DNA of 64,000 nucleotides. Source: Novosphingobium sp. EMRT-2 (GTDB lineage Bacteria > Pseudomonadota > Alphaproteobacteria > Sphingomonadales > Sphingomonadaceae). The notes beneath the pieces were generated by a model, which was not told the DNA's origin, did no database searches, and worked only from the letters and a program-made list of their open reading frames with translations. Both the position numbers and the translations under genes were made by a program. Where the stretch lies: assembly GCF_005145025.1 (NCBI RefSeq), contig NZ_CP039695.1:434001-498000 (forward strand), in the 5' to 3' direction. Position 1 is the first letter of the stretch; each line of letters opens with the position of its first letter. Shown one piece after another: positions 26,754 through 35,800 of the stretch.

Positions 26754-27518
26754 CTAGTGCGCGGTCTGGCCGCCATCGATCACAAACGTCGCGCCGTTGA
26801 TGAAGCTGGCCGCGTCCGAACAGAGATGCAGCACGGTGCCCGCAATCTCCTCCGGCTGCGCGGCGCGGCCGCTGACGTTGCCCGCGAAGAACGCCGCGCG
26901 GAATTCGGGACTGTCGGCCCAGTGCTGGGTCATCGGCGTGACGACGAAGCCGGGTGCAATGGCGTTCACACGGATGTCGGAGCGGGCGTAATCGATCGCT
27001 GCCGCCTTCGTCAGCCCCACGACCGCGTGCTTCATCGCGACATAGGCCGCCATATTGGGATCGGCGATCAGCCCGCCGACCGATGCGGTGTTGACGATCG
27101 CGCCGCCGCCCACTTTCAGGAAGTGCCGGATTTCCGACTGCAGCGCATACCACACGCCCTTGAAATCGACGTCGACGGCCAGCGCCATTTCCTCCGGCGG
27201 CACCTCGTGCAGCGGGCGCTGTGGTGGCAGGACGCCGGCATTGTTGAACGCCGCATCCATCCGGCCGAAGCGGTCGACGCAGGCTGCGACGAGCGCCTCT
27301 ACAGCGGCGGCATCGGTCACATCGGTCGGCACGAAGGCGCCCTCGCCCCCGGCCTGCGCGATCAGCGCCACCGTCTCGCCCGCGCGCTCGTCCTTGTCGC
27401 CGATCATCACCCGCGCGCCCTCGCGCGCGAAGGCCAGCGCCGTGGCGCGGCCGATGCCCGTCGCGCCGCCGGTGACGAGCACCGCCTTGCCGGCATAGGT
27501 TCCGTTCACTCCTGCCAT
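26754..27518 (-). CDS. Short-chain dehydrogenase/reductase
   Basis: 254 residues, classical SDR. The cofactor motif is VTGGATGIGRATAL; NNAGV follows; the catalytic Ser is in NTASVGG and the Tyr-x-x-x-Lys in YVAMKHAV; the C-terminal FVIDGGQTA is typical. An acidic residue after the glycine motif suggests NAD preference. It overlaps the upstream MBL gene by 13 bases. It is one of two SDRs in the operon that may act in sequence on side-chain alcohol or ketone groups. Confidence 0.9.
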   Translation of the reverse strand: MAGVNGTYAGKAVLVTGGATGIGRATALAFAREGARVMIGDKDERAGETVALIAQAGGEGAFVPTDVTDAAAVEALVAACVDRFGRMDAAFNNAGVLPPQRPLHEVPPEEMALAVDVDFKGVWYALQSEIRHFLKVGGGAIVNTASVGGLIADPNMAAYVAMKHAVVGLTKAAAIDYARSDIRVNAIAPGFVVTPMTQHWADSPEFRAAFFAGNVSGRAAQPEEIAGTVLHLCSDAASFINGATFVIDGGQTAH

Positions 27519-28414
27519 GCCGGCTGCTCCCCCTTGGCCACTTTCGACGAGTTCCCCAGCAGGAAATCGCCCAGAACGTCGACTGCATCCGGGTAGGCTT
27601 TCTGCACCCGCGCGCGCAGATCGGCGCTGTCCTTGCTGGCGGCGACCAGCTTAGGCCAGTCCGCGATGTAGCGTCGGCTGAAGTCCAGCCCGCTGGTATC
27701 GTTGGGCAAGCCCGGCTTGCTGTGGCCGGGCACCACCATGTCGGGCTTGAGCGCGGCGAGTTGATCGACCGACCGGCCCCATGCGGCGATGGCGGCGGCG
27801 TCGTGCTCGCCGAACCACAGGTACATCTGGTTATAGACGAGATCGCCGGGGAACAGCGCCTTGATCGACGGCACCCACAGGGCGGTGGCATGGACGTGAT
27901 CGCCCGCCATCGGGCCGATCACCTTCAGCTCCCGGCCCTCCAGCATGATCGTATCGCCATCGAGCGGGGCAGGTGCGGTGGGATGGCGCGGGGCGTTCGC
28001 GCCCAGCACCGGCGTCCAGCGCTTGACCTTGAATGGAAGCGACTTCCAGATATCGGCCGTCACCGTGGGATGTGCTACGATCTTCACGTCGGGAAAGGCA
28101 TCCTTGATCACTTCCATGGCGAAGAAGTGATCGGGATGATCGTGCGTGATGTAGAGCGTGGTCAGGTGCTTGCCGCTGTCGAGCACCATCGCGACGACGC
28201 GGTGCGCGTCGGCCAGGGTGAACGGCGCGTCCACCAGCACCGCGTCCTTCTCGCCTTCGATCAGGGCAATGTTGGCATAGAGCGAACCGGCGCTGGTGCG
28301 CAGAACCTCGACCGTCAGCGGCTTCTGCGAGGCTTGAGTCTGGGTTTGGGCCTGCGCCGGCGCGCAAGGCAGGGCGATCGCGGCCAGCGACGCGAGCAGG
28401 GTCTTGCGGATCAT
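27506..28414 (-). CDS. Exported metallo-beta-lactamase-fold hydrolase
   Basis: 302 residues with a signal peptide (LLASLAAIALPCAPAQAQ). The MBL metal motif is intact (THDHPDHFFAME, HxHxDH). Downstream metal ligands lie in GDHVHATALWV and PGDLVYNQ, and a late VPGHSKPG adds the last His. It is a periplasmic hydrolase, perhaps acting on a lactone, ester or thioester. The start overlaps the SDR stop (ATGA) and the end overlaps the next SDR by 13 bases, so it is embedded in the operon. Confidence 0.82.
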   Translation of the reverse strand: MIRKTLLASLAAIALPCAPAQAQTQTQASQKPLTVEVLRTSAGSLYANIALIEGEKDAVLVDAPFTLADAHRVVAMVLDSGKHLTTLYITHDHPDHFFAMEVIKDAFPDVKIVAHPTVTADIWKSLPFKVKRWTPVLGANAPRHPTAPAPLDGDTIMLEGRELKVIGPMAGDHVHATALWVPSIKALFPGDLVYNQMYLWFGEHDAAAIAAWGRSVDQLAALKPDMVVPGHSKPGLPNDTSGLDFSRRYIADWPKLVAASKDSADLRARVQKAYPDAVDVLGDFLLGNSSKVAKGEQPAWQE

Positions 28415-29250
28415 TTGTATTTCCCCAGCATCATGCCGCCATCGATGACGACGTGGCTTCCGGTCATGTAGTCAGAGGCATCGGAGGCGAGCAGCAGCGC
28501 CAGCGGCTTGATCTGGTCGGTCTCGGCCAGCTTGCCCAGCGGAACGATCGCGTCCCACGCCTGCCGCGCCACAGGGTCCTTCTTGAGCCAGCCGCCGCCG
28601 ATATTGGTGACGAACGGCCCCGGCGCGATCGCGTTGATGCGGATACGGAACTCGGCCAGTTCCAGCCCCAGCGCGCGCACCATGTGCAGCACGCCCGCCT
28701 TGGCCGGCATGTAGGGCAGGCCGACGATCGGTTCGGTCACCAGGCCCGCGTTCGACGCGGTCGTGATGATCGAACCGCCGGTGCGGCCATTGGCGCGCCC
28801 TTCCTTCTTCATGATCCGCACGGCGTTGCTGACCGTGTAGAACACGCCGGAAAGATTGACGGCGATCGACTTGTCCCAGCGCGCCGGATCGTAGGTATCG
28901 ACCTGGCCATCGGGATTGCGGTGGCCCGCCGGGTTCCAGAAGCCCGCGCCCGCATCGATCCCGGCGTTGGCAAAGCAGATGTCGAGGCCGCCGTAGGCCT
29001 TGTCGTGCGCCTCGAACGCGGCGGCGACGGCATCGAAACTGGACACGTCGCAAACATCAGCGCGCGCCTCATACCCCGCTTCGCGCAGGCGCGCCGCCTC
29101 GCGCTCGGCGCCCGCGGCATCGATGTCCGCCAGCGTCACCGCCGCGCCGGCTTCGGCCATGGCCTCGGCATAGGCAAGCCCGATGCCGGATGCCGCACCG
29201 GTAACCAGCGCGCTTCTGCCCTTGATGTCGAAGCAATCCAGTGTGGCCAT
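28411..29250 (-). CDS. Short-chain dehydrogenase/reductase
   Basis: 279 residues, SDR fold with VTGAASGIGLAYAEAM, the acidic ADIDAAG that favours NAD, FANAG, the catalytic Ser region TASNAG and Tyr-x-x-x-Lys in YMPAKAGV. An insertion after the NAG motif (GFWNPAGHRNPDGQ) is unusual. It lies 28 bp after the Rieske oxygenase gene and overlaps the MBL gene by four bases, placing it second in the operon. Confidence 0.9.
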   Translation of the reverse strand: MATLDCFDIKGRSALVTGAASGIGLAYAEAMAEAGAAVTLADIDAAGAEREAARLREAGYEARADVCDVSSFDAVAAAFEAHDKAYGGLDICFANAGIDAGAGFWNPAGHRNPDGQVDTYDPARWDKSIAVNLSGVFYTVSNAVRIMKKEGRANGRTGGSIITTASNAGLVTEPIVGLPYMPAKAGVLHMVRALGLELAEFRIRINAIAPGPFVTNIGGGWLKKDPVARQAWDAIVPLGKLAETDQIKPLALLLASDASDYMTGSHVVIDGGMMLGKYK

Positions 29251-29278
29251 GTGGCTCTTCCTTCTCCCGCCGCGCCGT

Positions 29279-30349
29279 TCAGGCTTCGGCCTGTCTTTCC
29301 CGCTCGATCAGCCGCTGCAGCATCCGCCGCGCCCGCACCCCGCCGCCATCGCCATTCAGGATCAGCGGGCGCAGATCCCAGAAATCGCGCTGGCGCATCA
29401 GCCGGTGGCTGTCGCGAATGATCGGCATGTCTTCCTGTTCAAAAGCATATTCCAGCGCCGCGCGCATGCCCGCCGCGAACTGCGCGTTTCCCAGAGCGAA
29501 ATCCCGTGCCGTCGCCCAGAAGTAGTGCGTGGTGTCCGGCGTTTCCGGGGTGAAGGCGTGGATCGAGGGTAGCAGCGTGCAGTGCTCGCGCGGGGTGCCC
29601 GGATCGCCAGCGCGAAAATCGAAATAGAGCACGGCCGGGGCATGCCACACTACCTCGCCGTGGAAATCCTGCCTGCGTCCGATCCGTCCGAGCATGCCGC
29701 CAATGCCTTCGGACAGGTAGTCGTCGAGCCGCACGTATTCGGCGTGGACGTTTTCGCCATCCTGCCAGAAACGCCGTTCGCCTTCGGTGAAAGCGCTGGC
29801 CACCAGCGCGGGGTGGACGAAGTTGGCGTGGCTGAGGTCGAGGATATTGTCGCTGTAAAGCTCGTAGTGCCCTTCGGCCACGGTCGCGCCGCGCACCGCT
29901 TCCCAGCGCGGCTCGGTCAGCCAGGCGAAATCGGGAATGCGCGTCGCATCCGCCTTCGCCGGATCGCCCATCCATATCCACAGCAACCCGTGGCGCTCTT
30001 CCAGCGGATAGACCGGCAACCGGGCATCGGGCAGCTGACCGCCTGGATGCGGGTTATGGACGCAGTGCCCCTCCCCGTCGAAGCGGAGACCGTGATAGGG
30101 GCACATCAGCGCGCCATCGACGACCGTGCCATTGCCCAGCGGCGCGAACCGATGCGGACAGCGTCCGCCGATCGCATGCGCCTTGCCGGCCTGGTCGCGA
30201 AAAAGGGCGACCGGTTCCTCGAGAAAGACCCGCGCCATCGGCGCAACGTCCAGATCGGAAGCCCATGCGGCGACGTACCAGCAGTTGCGCAGGTAGGTGC
30301 CGCGTGGAGCATCCGAAAGCCTCGGGACCGGTCTGCCCTCTCCCCTCAT
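29279..30349 (-). CDS. Rieske non-haem iron oxygenase, vanillate O-demethylase-like
   Basis: 356 residues, like VanA-type oxygenase subunits. The Rieske cluster ligands are in CPHRFAPLGNG and CPYHGLRF. The mononuclear iron site is NILDLSHANFVHP (Asn/Asp-x-x-His pattern of the VanA group). Such enzymes remove O-methyl groups from methoxylated aromatics or hydroxylate rings. A reductase partner (VanB) is not in the window. It is first in an operon with SDRs, an MBL hydrolase, an alcohol dehydrogenase and an NTF2-like protein. The substrate is inferred, not shown. Confidence 0.88.
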   Translation of the reverse strand: MRGEGRPVPRLSDAPRGTYLRNCWYVAAWASDLDVAPMARVFLEEPVALFRDQAGKAHAIGGRCPHRFAPLGNGTVVDGALMCPYHGLRFDGEGHCVHNPHPGGQLPDARLPVYPLEERHGLLWIWMGDPAKADATRIPDFAWLTEPRWEAVRGATVAEGHYELYSDNILDLSHANFVHPALVASAFTEGERRFWQDGENVHAEYVRLDDYLSEGIGGMLGRIGRRQDFHGEVVWHAPAVLYFDFRAGDPGTPREHCTLLPSIHAFTPETPDTTHYFWATARDFALGNAQFAAGMRAALEYAFEQEDMPIIRDSHRLMRQRDFWDLRPLILNGDGGGVRARRMLQRLIERERQAEA

Positions 30350-30386
30350 AACCCGTCGCTCACAGACGATGTTGAAGCGTCGGAAA

Positions 30387-30468
30387 GCCCATCCCCAATC
30401 CCTCCCGCAGGCGGGAGGGGAGCGAGACTTGCCGGACCGCAGGGGCGGCTAGTCGCAGCGGGGTGGGC
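30387..30468. repeat. REP-like palindromic element between Rieske and cupin genes
   Basis: About 82 bp bounded by inverted ends (GCCCATCCCC and GGGGTGGGC), with a perfect internal palindrome CCCTCCCGC-AG-GCGGGAGGG at 30400-30419. This layout resembles short dispersed intergenic repeats of sphingomonad genomes. It may also act as a transcript-end hairpin for the cupin operon. Confidence 0.55.
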
Positions 30469-30486
30469 ACCGCACGCATGCCCGCC

Positions 30487-31020
30487 CTAGAGGTAGAGCT
30501 GCTGGTTGATCGGGATGTTGTTCTCCCGGCAATAGGTTTCGTAGTGATTCATGAACCACCACGCGTCGAGCGTTTCCACGTGGTTGCCGTTCTCGTCGAA
30601 GAACTCGTTGGCGCCCTGCATGTGGAACAGCGCCTTCATGCCGTTGGGATCGTCGGTGACGAGCGTGTGCGCGGTGCCTGGCGTTTCCGTGATGAACTCG
30701 CCAGGGCGGCACACCCAGTCGTATTCAAGATAGCGGAACGATCCTTCGAGCCCCACGGCCCATACCCGTCCGCGATGCTTGTGCGTGCCGATCACGCCCG
30801 GTCCCTTGATCCACAGGATGTTGACGTAGATGTTCTCGCGCACGTCGAACGCCAGATGGCGGATCGCGGCGTTGTCGCCGAACGGCACCCACGGGCTTTC
30901 CGCCTCGGACGCGCCGACATAGGTGCCCTCGACACCCTTGGCGCGGATCAGGTCACCATAAAGCTCGGGAACTTCGACGATCTTGTATGCGCCGGACGGC
31001 GGCGCCTTCATCGTACCCAT
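30487..31020 (-). CDS. Cupin, 2,4'-dihydroxyacetophenone dioxygenase family (copy 1)
   Basis: 177 residues from the ATG at 31020; a longer frame upstream is an overlap with copy 2. The cupin metal set is complete: H80 and H82 (GTHKHRG), E99 (YLEYDW), H118 (TETPGTAHTL). The family is named for an iron enzyme that splits the ketone-side carbon bond of 2,4'-dihydroxyacetophenone to 4-hydroxybenzoate and formate. The C-terminus (WFMNHYETYCRE ... QQLYL) is shared with copy 2. It is third of three tandem cupins, 14 bp after copy 2. Confidence 0.85.
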   Translation of the reverse strand: MGTMKAPPSGAYKIVEVPELYGDLIRAKGVEGTYVGASEAESPWVPFGDNAAIRHLAFDVRENIYVNILWIKGPGVIGTHKHRGRVWAVGLEGSFRYLEYDWVCRPGEFITETPGTAHTLVTDDPNGMKALFHMQGANEFFDENGNHVETLDAWWFMNHYETYCRENNIPINQQLYL

Positions 31021-31034
31021 GACGGTCTTGTCCT

Positions 31035-31571
31035 TCAGAGATAGAGCTTGGGATTGATGGCCAGGCCGTGCTCGCGGCAGTGGGTCTCGTAGTGGTTGAT
31101 GAACCACCACACATCGGTGGTATCCACGAACACGCCCTTGTCGTCGTAGAACTCGATCGGTCCCTGCATCCAGCCGAACAGCTTGCACCCTTCCGGATGA
31201 TCGCTGACCAGCGTGTGGCTTTCCCCCGGCGTTTCGAGGATCAGTCCGCCCGGCGTCGCCACCCAGTCGTATTCCAGATAGCGGACGCTGCCTTCCAGGC
31301 AGACCATGGTGATCGTACCGCGATGGAAATGCGTACCGATCACGCCCGGCCCCTTCACCCACAGGATGTTGGAGAACAGGTTCTGGCGCACATCGAAAGC
31401 AAGATGCTTGATCGCGGCGTTGTCGCCGAACGGCACCCACGGGCTGTCGACATCGGTCTGTGCGTCGATGTAGCGGCCGCCGGGGCTGAGCCGCTGGACC
31501 AGCTCGCGGTGCGCGAACGGAACATCGACGATTTCGGCCTTGGTGGAGGGCGGCGCGGTCATCACGGTCAT
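31035..31571 (-). CDS. Cupin, 2,4'-dihydroxyacetophenone dioxygenase family (copy 2)
   Basis: 178 residues. Metal ligands by position are H81, H83 (GTHFHRG), E100 (YLEYDW), H119 (ETPGESHTL). Clearly closest to copy 1: both carry SPWVPFGDNAAI-HLAFDVR, GPGVIGTH and the WF-NHYET C-terminus. The two may form a mixed oligomer or act on related ketones. It begins 15 bp after copy 3. Confidence 0.85.
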   Translation of the reverse strand: MTVMTAPPSTKAEIVDVPFAHRELVQRLSPGGRYIDAQTDVDSPWVPFGDNAAIKHLAFDVRQNLFSNILWVKGPGVIGTHFHRGTITMVCLEGSVRYLEYDWVATPGGLILETPGESHTLVSDHPEGCKLFGWMQGPIEFYDDKGVFVDTTDVWWFINHYETHCREHGLAINPKLYL

Positions 31572-31586
31572 GGGAAAATCCTCAGC

Positions 31587-32120
31587 TCAGCGGATCAGGG
31601 TATCGACGTAATCCGCGCCGATGCCGTTCGAGGCGTAGTGCGCGCGCGCGGCGGCCATGTAGTCGAACACATCGTAATGCCCGGTGGTGTTGCCTTCCTC
31701 GTCCAGCCACATCAGCGGGCCGGAGACGACGAAGAACACCTTCATCGGATCGGGATGGTCATAGCAGACCAGCGTGTGGCTCTCGCCCGGTGTCTCGTAG
31801 ATGAAATCGCCCGCTGTCGCGGTCCATTCGTGTTCCAGATAGGCCCATTTGCCGCTGATCGTGTAGGCCCAGATCGGGTGCGGGTGATAATGCCGGTTCA
31901 CGAGCCCGGCCTGCTTCGACATCAGCACGTCGGCCCACATGTTCTTGGCCGGGCTGATCCACACCGGCTTGGAGAACACTGTCTCGCTGATCGGCACCCA
32001 GTAGCGTTCATCGCCTTCGGCGATCTTCGGCATGTACACTTCGGGAAGCCCGCCTTCGCGAAAGACCTTGGCGACCGGCTTGATGTCCTTCCAGAATTCG
32101 GAATGCGGGGATTCAGGCAT
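31587..32120 (-). CDS. Cupin, 2,4'-dihydroxyacetophenone dioxygenase family (copy 3, divergent)
   Basis: 177 residues. Metal ligands are kept (H77, H79 in NRHYHPH, E96 in YLEHEW, H115 in ETPGESHTL), but the rest is clearly diverged from copies 1 and 2: the N-terminus reads PESPHSEFWKDIK and the C-terminus AHYASNGIGADYVD. It is first of the three cupins, 60 bp after the TonB receptor. Possible roles are a different substrate or a partner subunit. Family membership is secure, its function less so. Confidence 0.8.
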   Translation of the reverse strand: MPESPHSEFWKDIKPVAKVFREGGLPEVYMPKIAEGDERYWVPISETVFSKPVWISPAKNMWADVLMSKQAGLVNRHYHPHPIWAYTISGKWAYLEHEWTATAGDFIYETPGESHTLVCYDHPDPMKVFFVVSGPLMWLDEEGNTTGHYDVFDYMAAARAHYASNGIGADYVDTLIR

Positions 32121-32180
32121 GGTGTCCTCGTGGGGTAAGCGCGGGCGGGGGACGTCCCCGCCCGCGCAAGTGTCAGAACG

Positions 32181-34706
32181 TCAGAACTTCACGCCAAGCC
32201 GGGCGTACCATTCGGCCGGACGGTTGTAGGTGCCGTAGATCTGCCCGCCGGCAAGCTGGGCCTGGCCGGTGATGAGCAGGCGCTTGCTGGTCAGGTTGGT
32301 GCCGCCGACGGTCAGGTCCCAATTGCCCGAAGGCGCCTTGTAGGTGGCGCTGGCGTTGACCAGCGCGTTGCCGGGCCGCATCAGCAAATAGGTGCCTTCG
32401 GTGTCGTTCTTGACCGCGCTGGTGTAGGTCACGTCGCCCAGGAACACGAGCTTGCCGTGATCGCCGAGGTCCGCTTCGTAGCGCGGGCTGATGTTGACCT
32501 TCCACTTGGGCGTCTTGGGCAGCGTCGCGCCGGGGACCACGCCCGCCTGCAGCGCCGAAGGCGCCACCTGCGCGCCGGCCAGAACGCTGGTGTAGTAGGC
32601 GTCGGTATAGCCGACCGATCCCGTCAGCGTGAACCCGCCGCCCGGAGCCGCCGTCATCTCGATTTCGAAGCCCTTGATGCGTGCATCGCCGGCGTTCTGG
32701 ATGGTCGGCGAAACGCCCTGCTGGAAGTTGAGCTGGATGCCCTTGTAGTTGGTCAGGAAGGCGGCGGCGTTGATCTGGAGATGGCGGTCAAGCAGTTCCG
32801 ACTTCACGCCGATTTCCCAGGTCTCCGCCTTTTCCGGCCCGAAGCCCGGCGCATAGGGCAGCGGGTTCGACAGGCGCGTGGTCCAGCCGCCGGTCTTGTA
32901 ACCGCGCGACCACGAGCCATAGAGCATCACGTCGTCGGTGGCATGGTACTGGATGCCGACCTTGGGCGAGAAGTTGCTGAACGTCTTGTGCTGCACGCCG
33001 GCCACGTAATAGCGCAGCGGCTGGCCGGCGTTGGGGAAGCCGTTGGCGATGCGGCACGCGTCGCTGATCGGATTGAGCGAGGCGCAGTTCGGGTTGCCGA
33101 ACGCCTGCGCCAGCTTGTAGTTCAACCCGTTGGCGTCCGACTGGAAGCCTTCGAAGTCCTTGTTCTCGTGCGTGTAGCGGCCGCCCAGCGTGATCGAGAG
33201 CTGTTCGGTCAGCATGTAGTCCAACTGGCCATAGAAGGCGTAATTGCGGGTCGCCAGATTGTTCGGCCCGTCCACCTGGAGCAGGCCTTCGGCGAACGTC
33301 ACGTAATCGTGCAGATCGCCCGATTCCTTGAAGTAGTACCCGCCCAGCACGTACTTCAACTTCTTGTCCATCGCCGTGCCGGTCAGCTGCAGTTCCTGGC
33401 TGAACTGCTTCTGGTTCATCGAGAAGCTGGTATGCAGGAAGTTCAGCGGCGAACCGTCAAGGTCCATGCCGACCTTCCAGTGCAGTTCGCGATAGGCGGT
33501 GATCGACTTCAGCGTGGCGTTGTCAGACAGGTCGTATTCCAGCGTCACCGCCGCGCCGCCCTGCTTCAGCTTGTTGAAGTTGTTGCCGTTGGCATAGCTG
33601 GTGTCGATGTTGTTGGTGACGAACCGGTTGTCATACGGCAGGCGGTTGTTGTCCGGGTTGGCATCGGTGTTGACGCCGAACAGCGCCGGCAGGTCGAACA
33701 GGCTGTTCAGGCCACCGCGCCGCGCCGTGTAGGCGATCGAGGGCGGGCCGCCGATGAAGGAATCGCACGGGCCGGTCGCGCCGCCCACCGTCACCGTCGG
33801 GTTGCCCGCGATGGCGCAGTTATAGGTACCGGCGAACACCGCCGGGAACGTGGTGATCACGCGGTTGGCGATCTGCGAGGTATCGGTATTGCTGTAATCG
33901 CCGGTCACCGTCGCGCGGAAGGCCCCGTTGGTGTACTTGATCTTGCCGCGCAGATTGTAGGTATTGTCGCCACCCTCGGTGCCGTAGCCGCTGTTGTTGT
34001 AGCCGGCGGCTTTCAGCGACGTGATCGGATCGGAGGCATAGGACGACGCGCCCGGATAGGGCATGCGATGCAGGTAGCCACCGCGCCGGTTCACCGCGAA
34101 GCTCAGCGACGAGGCAAGGCCTTCCGCGATCGGTACGTCCACCGTGCCCTTCACGTTGATCAGGCTGTAGCTGCCGGTGGTGACGCTGCCCACGAAGCGG
34201 AACTGATCGCCCGGATCGTGCGTGACGATGGAGATTGCGCCGCCGATCGTGTTGCGGCCGAACAGCGTGCCCTGCGGGCCTTTCAGCACTTCCACGCGGT
34301 CGACGTCGGGCAGATCCTGGTTCGCGCCGACCGAGCGGGCGAGATAGACGCCGTCGAGATAGATGCCGACGCCCGGATCGATGTTGAACGCGAAGTCGTT
34401 GGCGCCGATGCCGCGGATATAGGCGGCCAGGACCTGGCTCGACCCCGAGAACGGCGTGCCCGCATCAAGCGTCACGTTCGGGGCAATGTTCGACAGCGAG
34501 GCGACGCTGGTCACCGCGCGTTCCTGCAAGGCGCCCGCCGTGAACGCGCTGATCGCGATCGGCACGTCCTGCACGTTTTCCGCGCGCTTCTGCGCGGTGA
34601 CGACGATCTGCTCGATACCGCCGCTGGATGCCTGTTCATCCGCGGCCATGGCCGGTGTGGCCAGCGCCGTGGCAAGCACGGCAAGTGAAACCGGTGCGAG
34701 TTTCAT
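32181..34706 (-). CDS. TonB-dependent outer-membrane receptor
   Basis: 841 residues with a signal peptide (LAVLATALATPAMAAD), a TonB box region (IEQIVVTAQKRAE), a plug domain with AAYIRGIGANDF and RVEVLKGPQGTLFGRNTIGGA, and a 22-strand barrel ending in aromatic Phe (ARLGVKF). GGAGAG lies upstream of the ATG. It imports a large or scarce ligand using proton-motive force. In this island it probably takes up an aromatic substrate or lignin fragment. A motif shared with the MFS-araC promoter lies 97-134 bp upstream. Confidence 0.93.
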   Translation of the reverse strand: MKLAPVSLAVLATALATPAMAADEQASSGGIEQIVVTAQKRAENVQDVPIAISAFTAGALQERAVTSVASLSNIAPNVTLDAGTPFSGSSQVLAAYIRGIGANDFAFNIDPGVGIYLDGVYLARSVGANQDLPDVDRVEVLKGPQGTLFGRNTIGGAISIVTHDPGDQFRFVGSVTTGSYSLINVKGTVDVPIAEGLASSLSFAVNRRGGYLHRMPYPGASSYASDPITSLKAAGYNNSGYGTEGGDNTYNLRGKIKYTNGAFRATVTGDYSNTDTSQIANRVITTFPAVFAGTYNCAIAGNPTVTVGGATGPCDSFIGGPPSIAYTARRGGLNSLFDLPALFGVNTDANPDNNRLPYDNRFVTNNIDTSYANGNNFNKLKQGGAAVTLEYDLSDNATLKSITAYRELHWKVGMDLDGSPLNFLHTSFSMNQKQFSQELQLTGTAMDKKLKYVLGGYYFKESGDLHDYVTFAEGLLQVDGPNNLATRNYAFYGQLDYMLTEQLSITLGGRYTHENKDFEGFQSDANGLNYKLAQAFGNPNCASLNPISDACRIANGFPNAGQPLRYYVAGVQHKTFSNFSPKVGIQYHATDDVMLYGSWSRGYKTGGWTTRLSNPLPYAPGFGPEKAETWEIGVKSELLDRHLQINAAAFLTNYKGIQLNFQQGVSPTIQNAGDARIKGFEIEMTAAPGGGFTLTGSVGYTDAYYTSVLAGAQVAPSALQAGVVPGATLPKTPKWKVNISPRYEADLGDHGKLVFLGDVTYTSAVKNDTEGTYLLMRPGNALVNASATYKAPSGNWDLTVGGTNLTSKRLLITGQAQLAGGQIYGTYNRPAEWYARLGVKF

Positions 34707-34759
34707 GCTCTTCTCCTCTCCCTAAAGTCCGTTATCTGGTGCTACCGCGCAAAACGCGG

Positions 34760-34775
34760 ACACTGTCGGCAGTGT
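34760..34775. promoter_or_regulatory. Inverted repeat in TonB receptor leader
   Basis: ACACTG-TCGG-CAGTGT is a 6-4-6 inverted repeat 54-69 bp upstream of the receptor ATG, between the shared motif and the start. It is a candidate operator or leader hairpin. Confidence 0.35.
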
Positions 34776-34802
34776 TCTGTACCCCCTCCCCTGTTCGCCT
34801 GC

Positions 34803-34840
34803 TTGCACTGGTGCGCAGGGCGATCAGGACGGAAACGCAA
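34803..34840 (-). promoter_or_regulatory. Conserved motif, copy A (before TonB receptor)
   Basis: As read on the plus strand it is TTGCACTGGTGCGCAG, then ATCAGGA, then CGCAA at 34836-34840. Nearly the same pieces, with almost the same spacing, lie upstream of the MFS-araC unit (37153-37189). It lies between the araC stop and the receptor start. It is a candidate binding site for the adjacent AraC-family regulator. Confidence 0.6.
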
Positions 34841-34855
34841 ATCCTTCGGCGCTAT

Positions 34856-35788
34856 TCAGCGCGTTGCCCTCCATTCGCGCGGCGCGACGCCGAAGTGCTG
34901 GCGAAAACAGCGCGCGAAATAGGCGCTGTCGTTGAAGCCCAGTTCGAAGGCGATGTCGGTGATGCTGGCATCCGGCGTGGAAACAAGCCGGTCCGCCGCG
35001 CGACGCAAGCGGCGTTCGAGAATGTAGGCCGTGGGCGTGGTGCCCATTCCGGCAAACAGGTTCTGGATGGTGCGGACGGAGGTGTTGCACGTCTGCGCCA
35101 GCATCACCGTGCGCAGTGCCGGATCGCCCAGGCTGGCTTCGACCACCGACAGCACGCGTTCGCGCAGAACGTGATCGTTGGCGCGATCTTCGGCCGGTCG
35201 CTTCGCGCCCCGCATGGCGAGAGCGAAGAGATCGTAGAACACCGAGGTGACGCCGCGCTCCCATTCCGGATCCTGCTGGCTCTGATCGCCAAGCTGCCAC
35301 AGCGACAGCAGAAAATCGTGGAACACGCGCCCGCCGGGCGTGCCGCCGTGCAGCCTTTGCCGCATCAGGTCGTCAAGCCCCGGAAAGCGTTCAACCAGCG
35401 GCGCGCGGGGAAACTCCACCACCAGCAGCTCGTGCCCGGTCAGTTCGATGGAATAGGGCCGGTGTGCCGACCCCAGCACGAAATCGCCAGGCTGGAGCAG
35501 GCTTTCCTCGCCGTCCTGCATGTGGCGGCTTTTGCCCCGGCATTGCAGGTGCAGGATCACCCGTTCCTCGGCGCTGTCGATGCCTCGCCGCCCCACGAAC
35601 GACTGCGTCGAGCGGGGACGGATCATGGCGAGATCGCCGACGGTCCAGCTCCACATCTCCCCCCGGAACTCCTCGCCGGGGGTGTTGACGAACGTGCCGG
35701 CGTAGATCCGGTCGACAAGATCGTTCCAGTACCGCAATCGCTGTGTGGGCGCGATGCCCGTTGTCGCGAACTTCTCGATTGCCCCCAT
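34856..35788 (-). CDS. AraC-family regulator, FeaR-like
   Basis: 310 residues. The N-terminal AraC-binding-2 type domain (about 1-180) starts RLRYWNDLVDRIYAG; the C-terminal HTH pair (about 205-305) ends in the AraC signature ITDIAFELGFNDSAYFARCFRQHFG. FeaR and NphR of this type activate aromatic-amine and nitrophenol genes, so an aromatic effector is plausible. It begins 12 bp after the MFS gene, in the same transcript, and probably activates that unit and the TonB-cupin unit. Confidence 0.9.
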   Translation of the reverse strand: MGAIEKFATTGIAPTQRLRYWNDLVDRIYAGTFVNTPGEEFRGEMWSWTVGDLAMIRPRSTQSFVGRRGIDSAEERVILHLQCRGKSRHMQDGEESLLQPGDFVLGSAHRPYSIELTGHELLVVEFPRAPLVERFPGLDDLMRQRLHGGTPGGRVFHDFLLSLWQLGDQSQQDPEWERGVTSVFYDLFALAMRGAKRPAEDRANDHVLRERVLSVVEASLGDPALRTVMLAQTCNTSVRTIQNLFAGMGTTPTAYILERRLRRAADRLVSTPDASITDIAFELGFNDSAYFARCFRQHFGVAPREWRATR

Positions 35789-35800
35789 CGCCCCCTCCGT

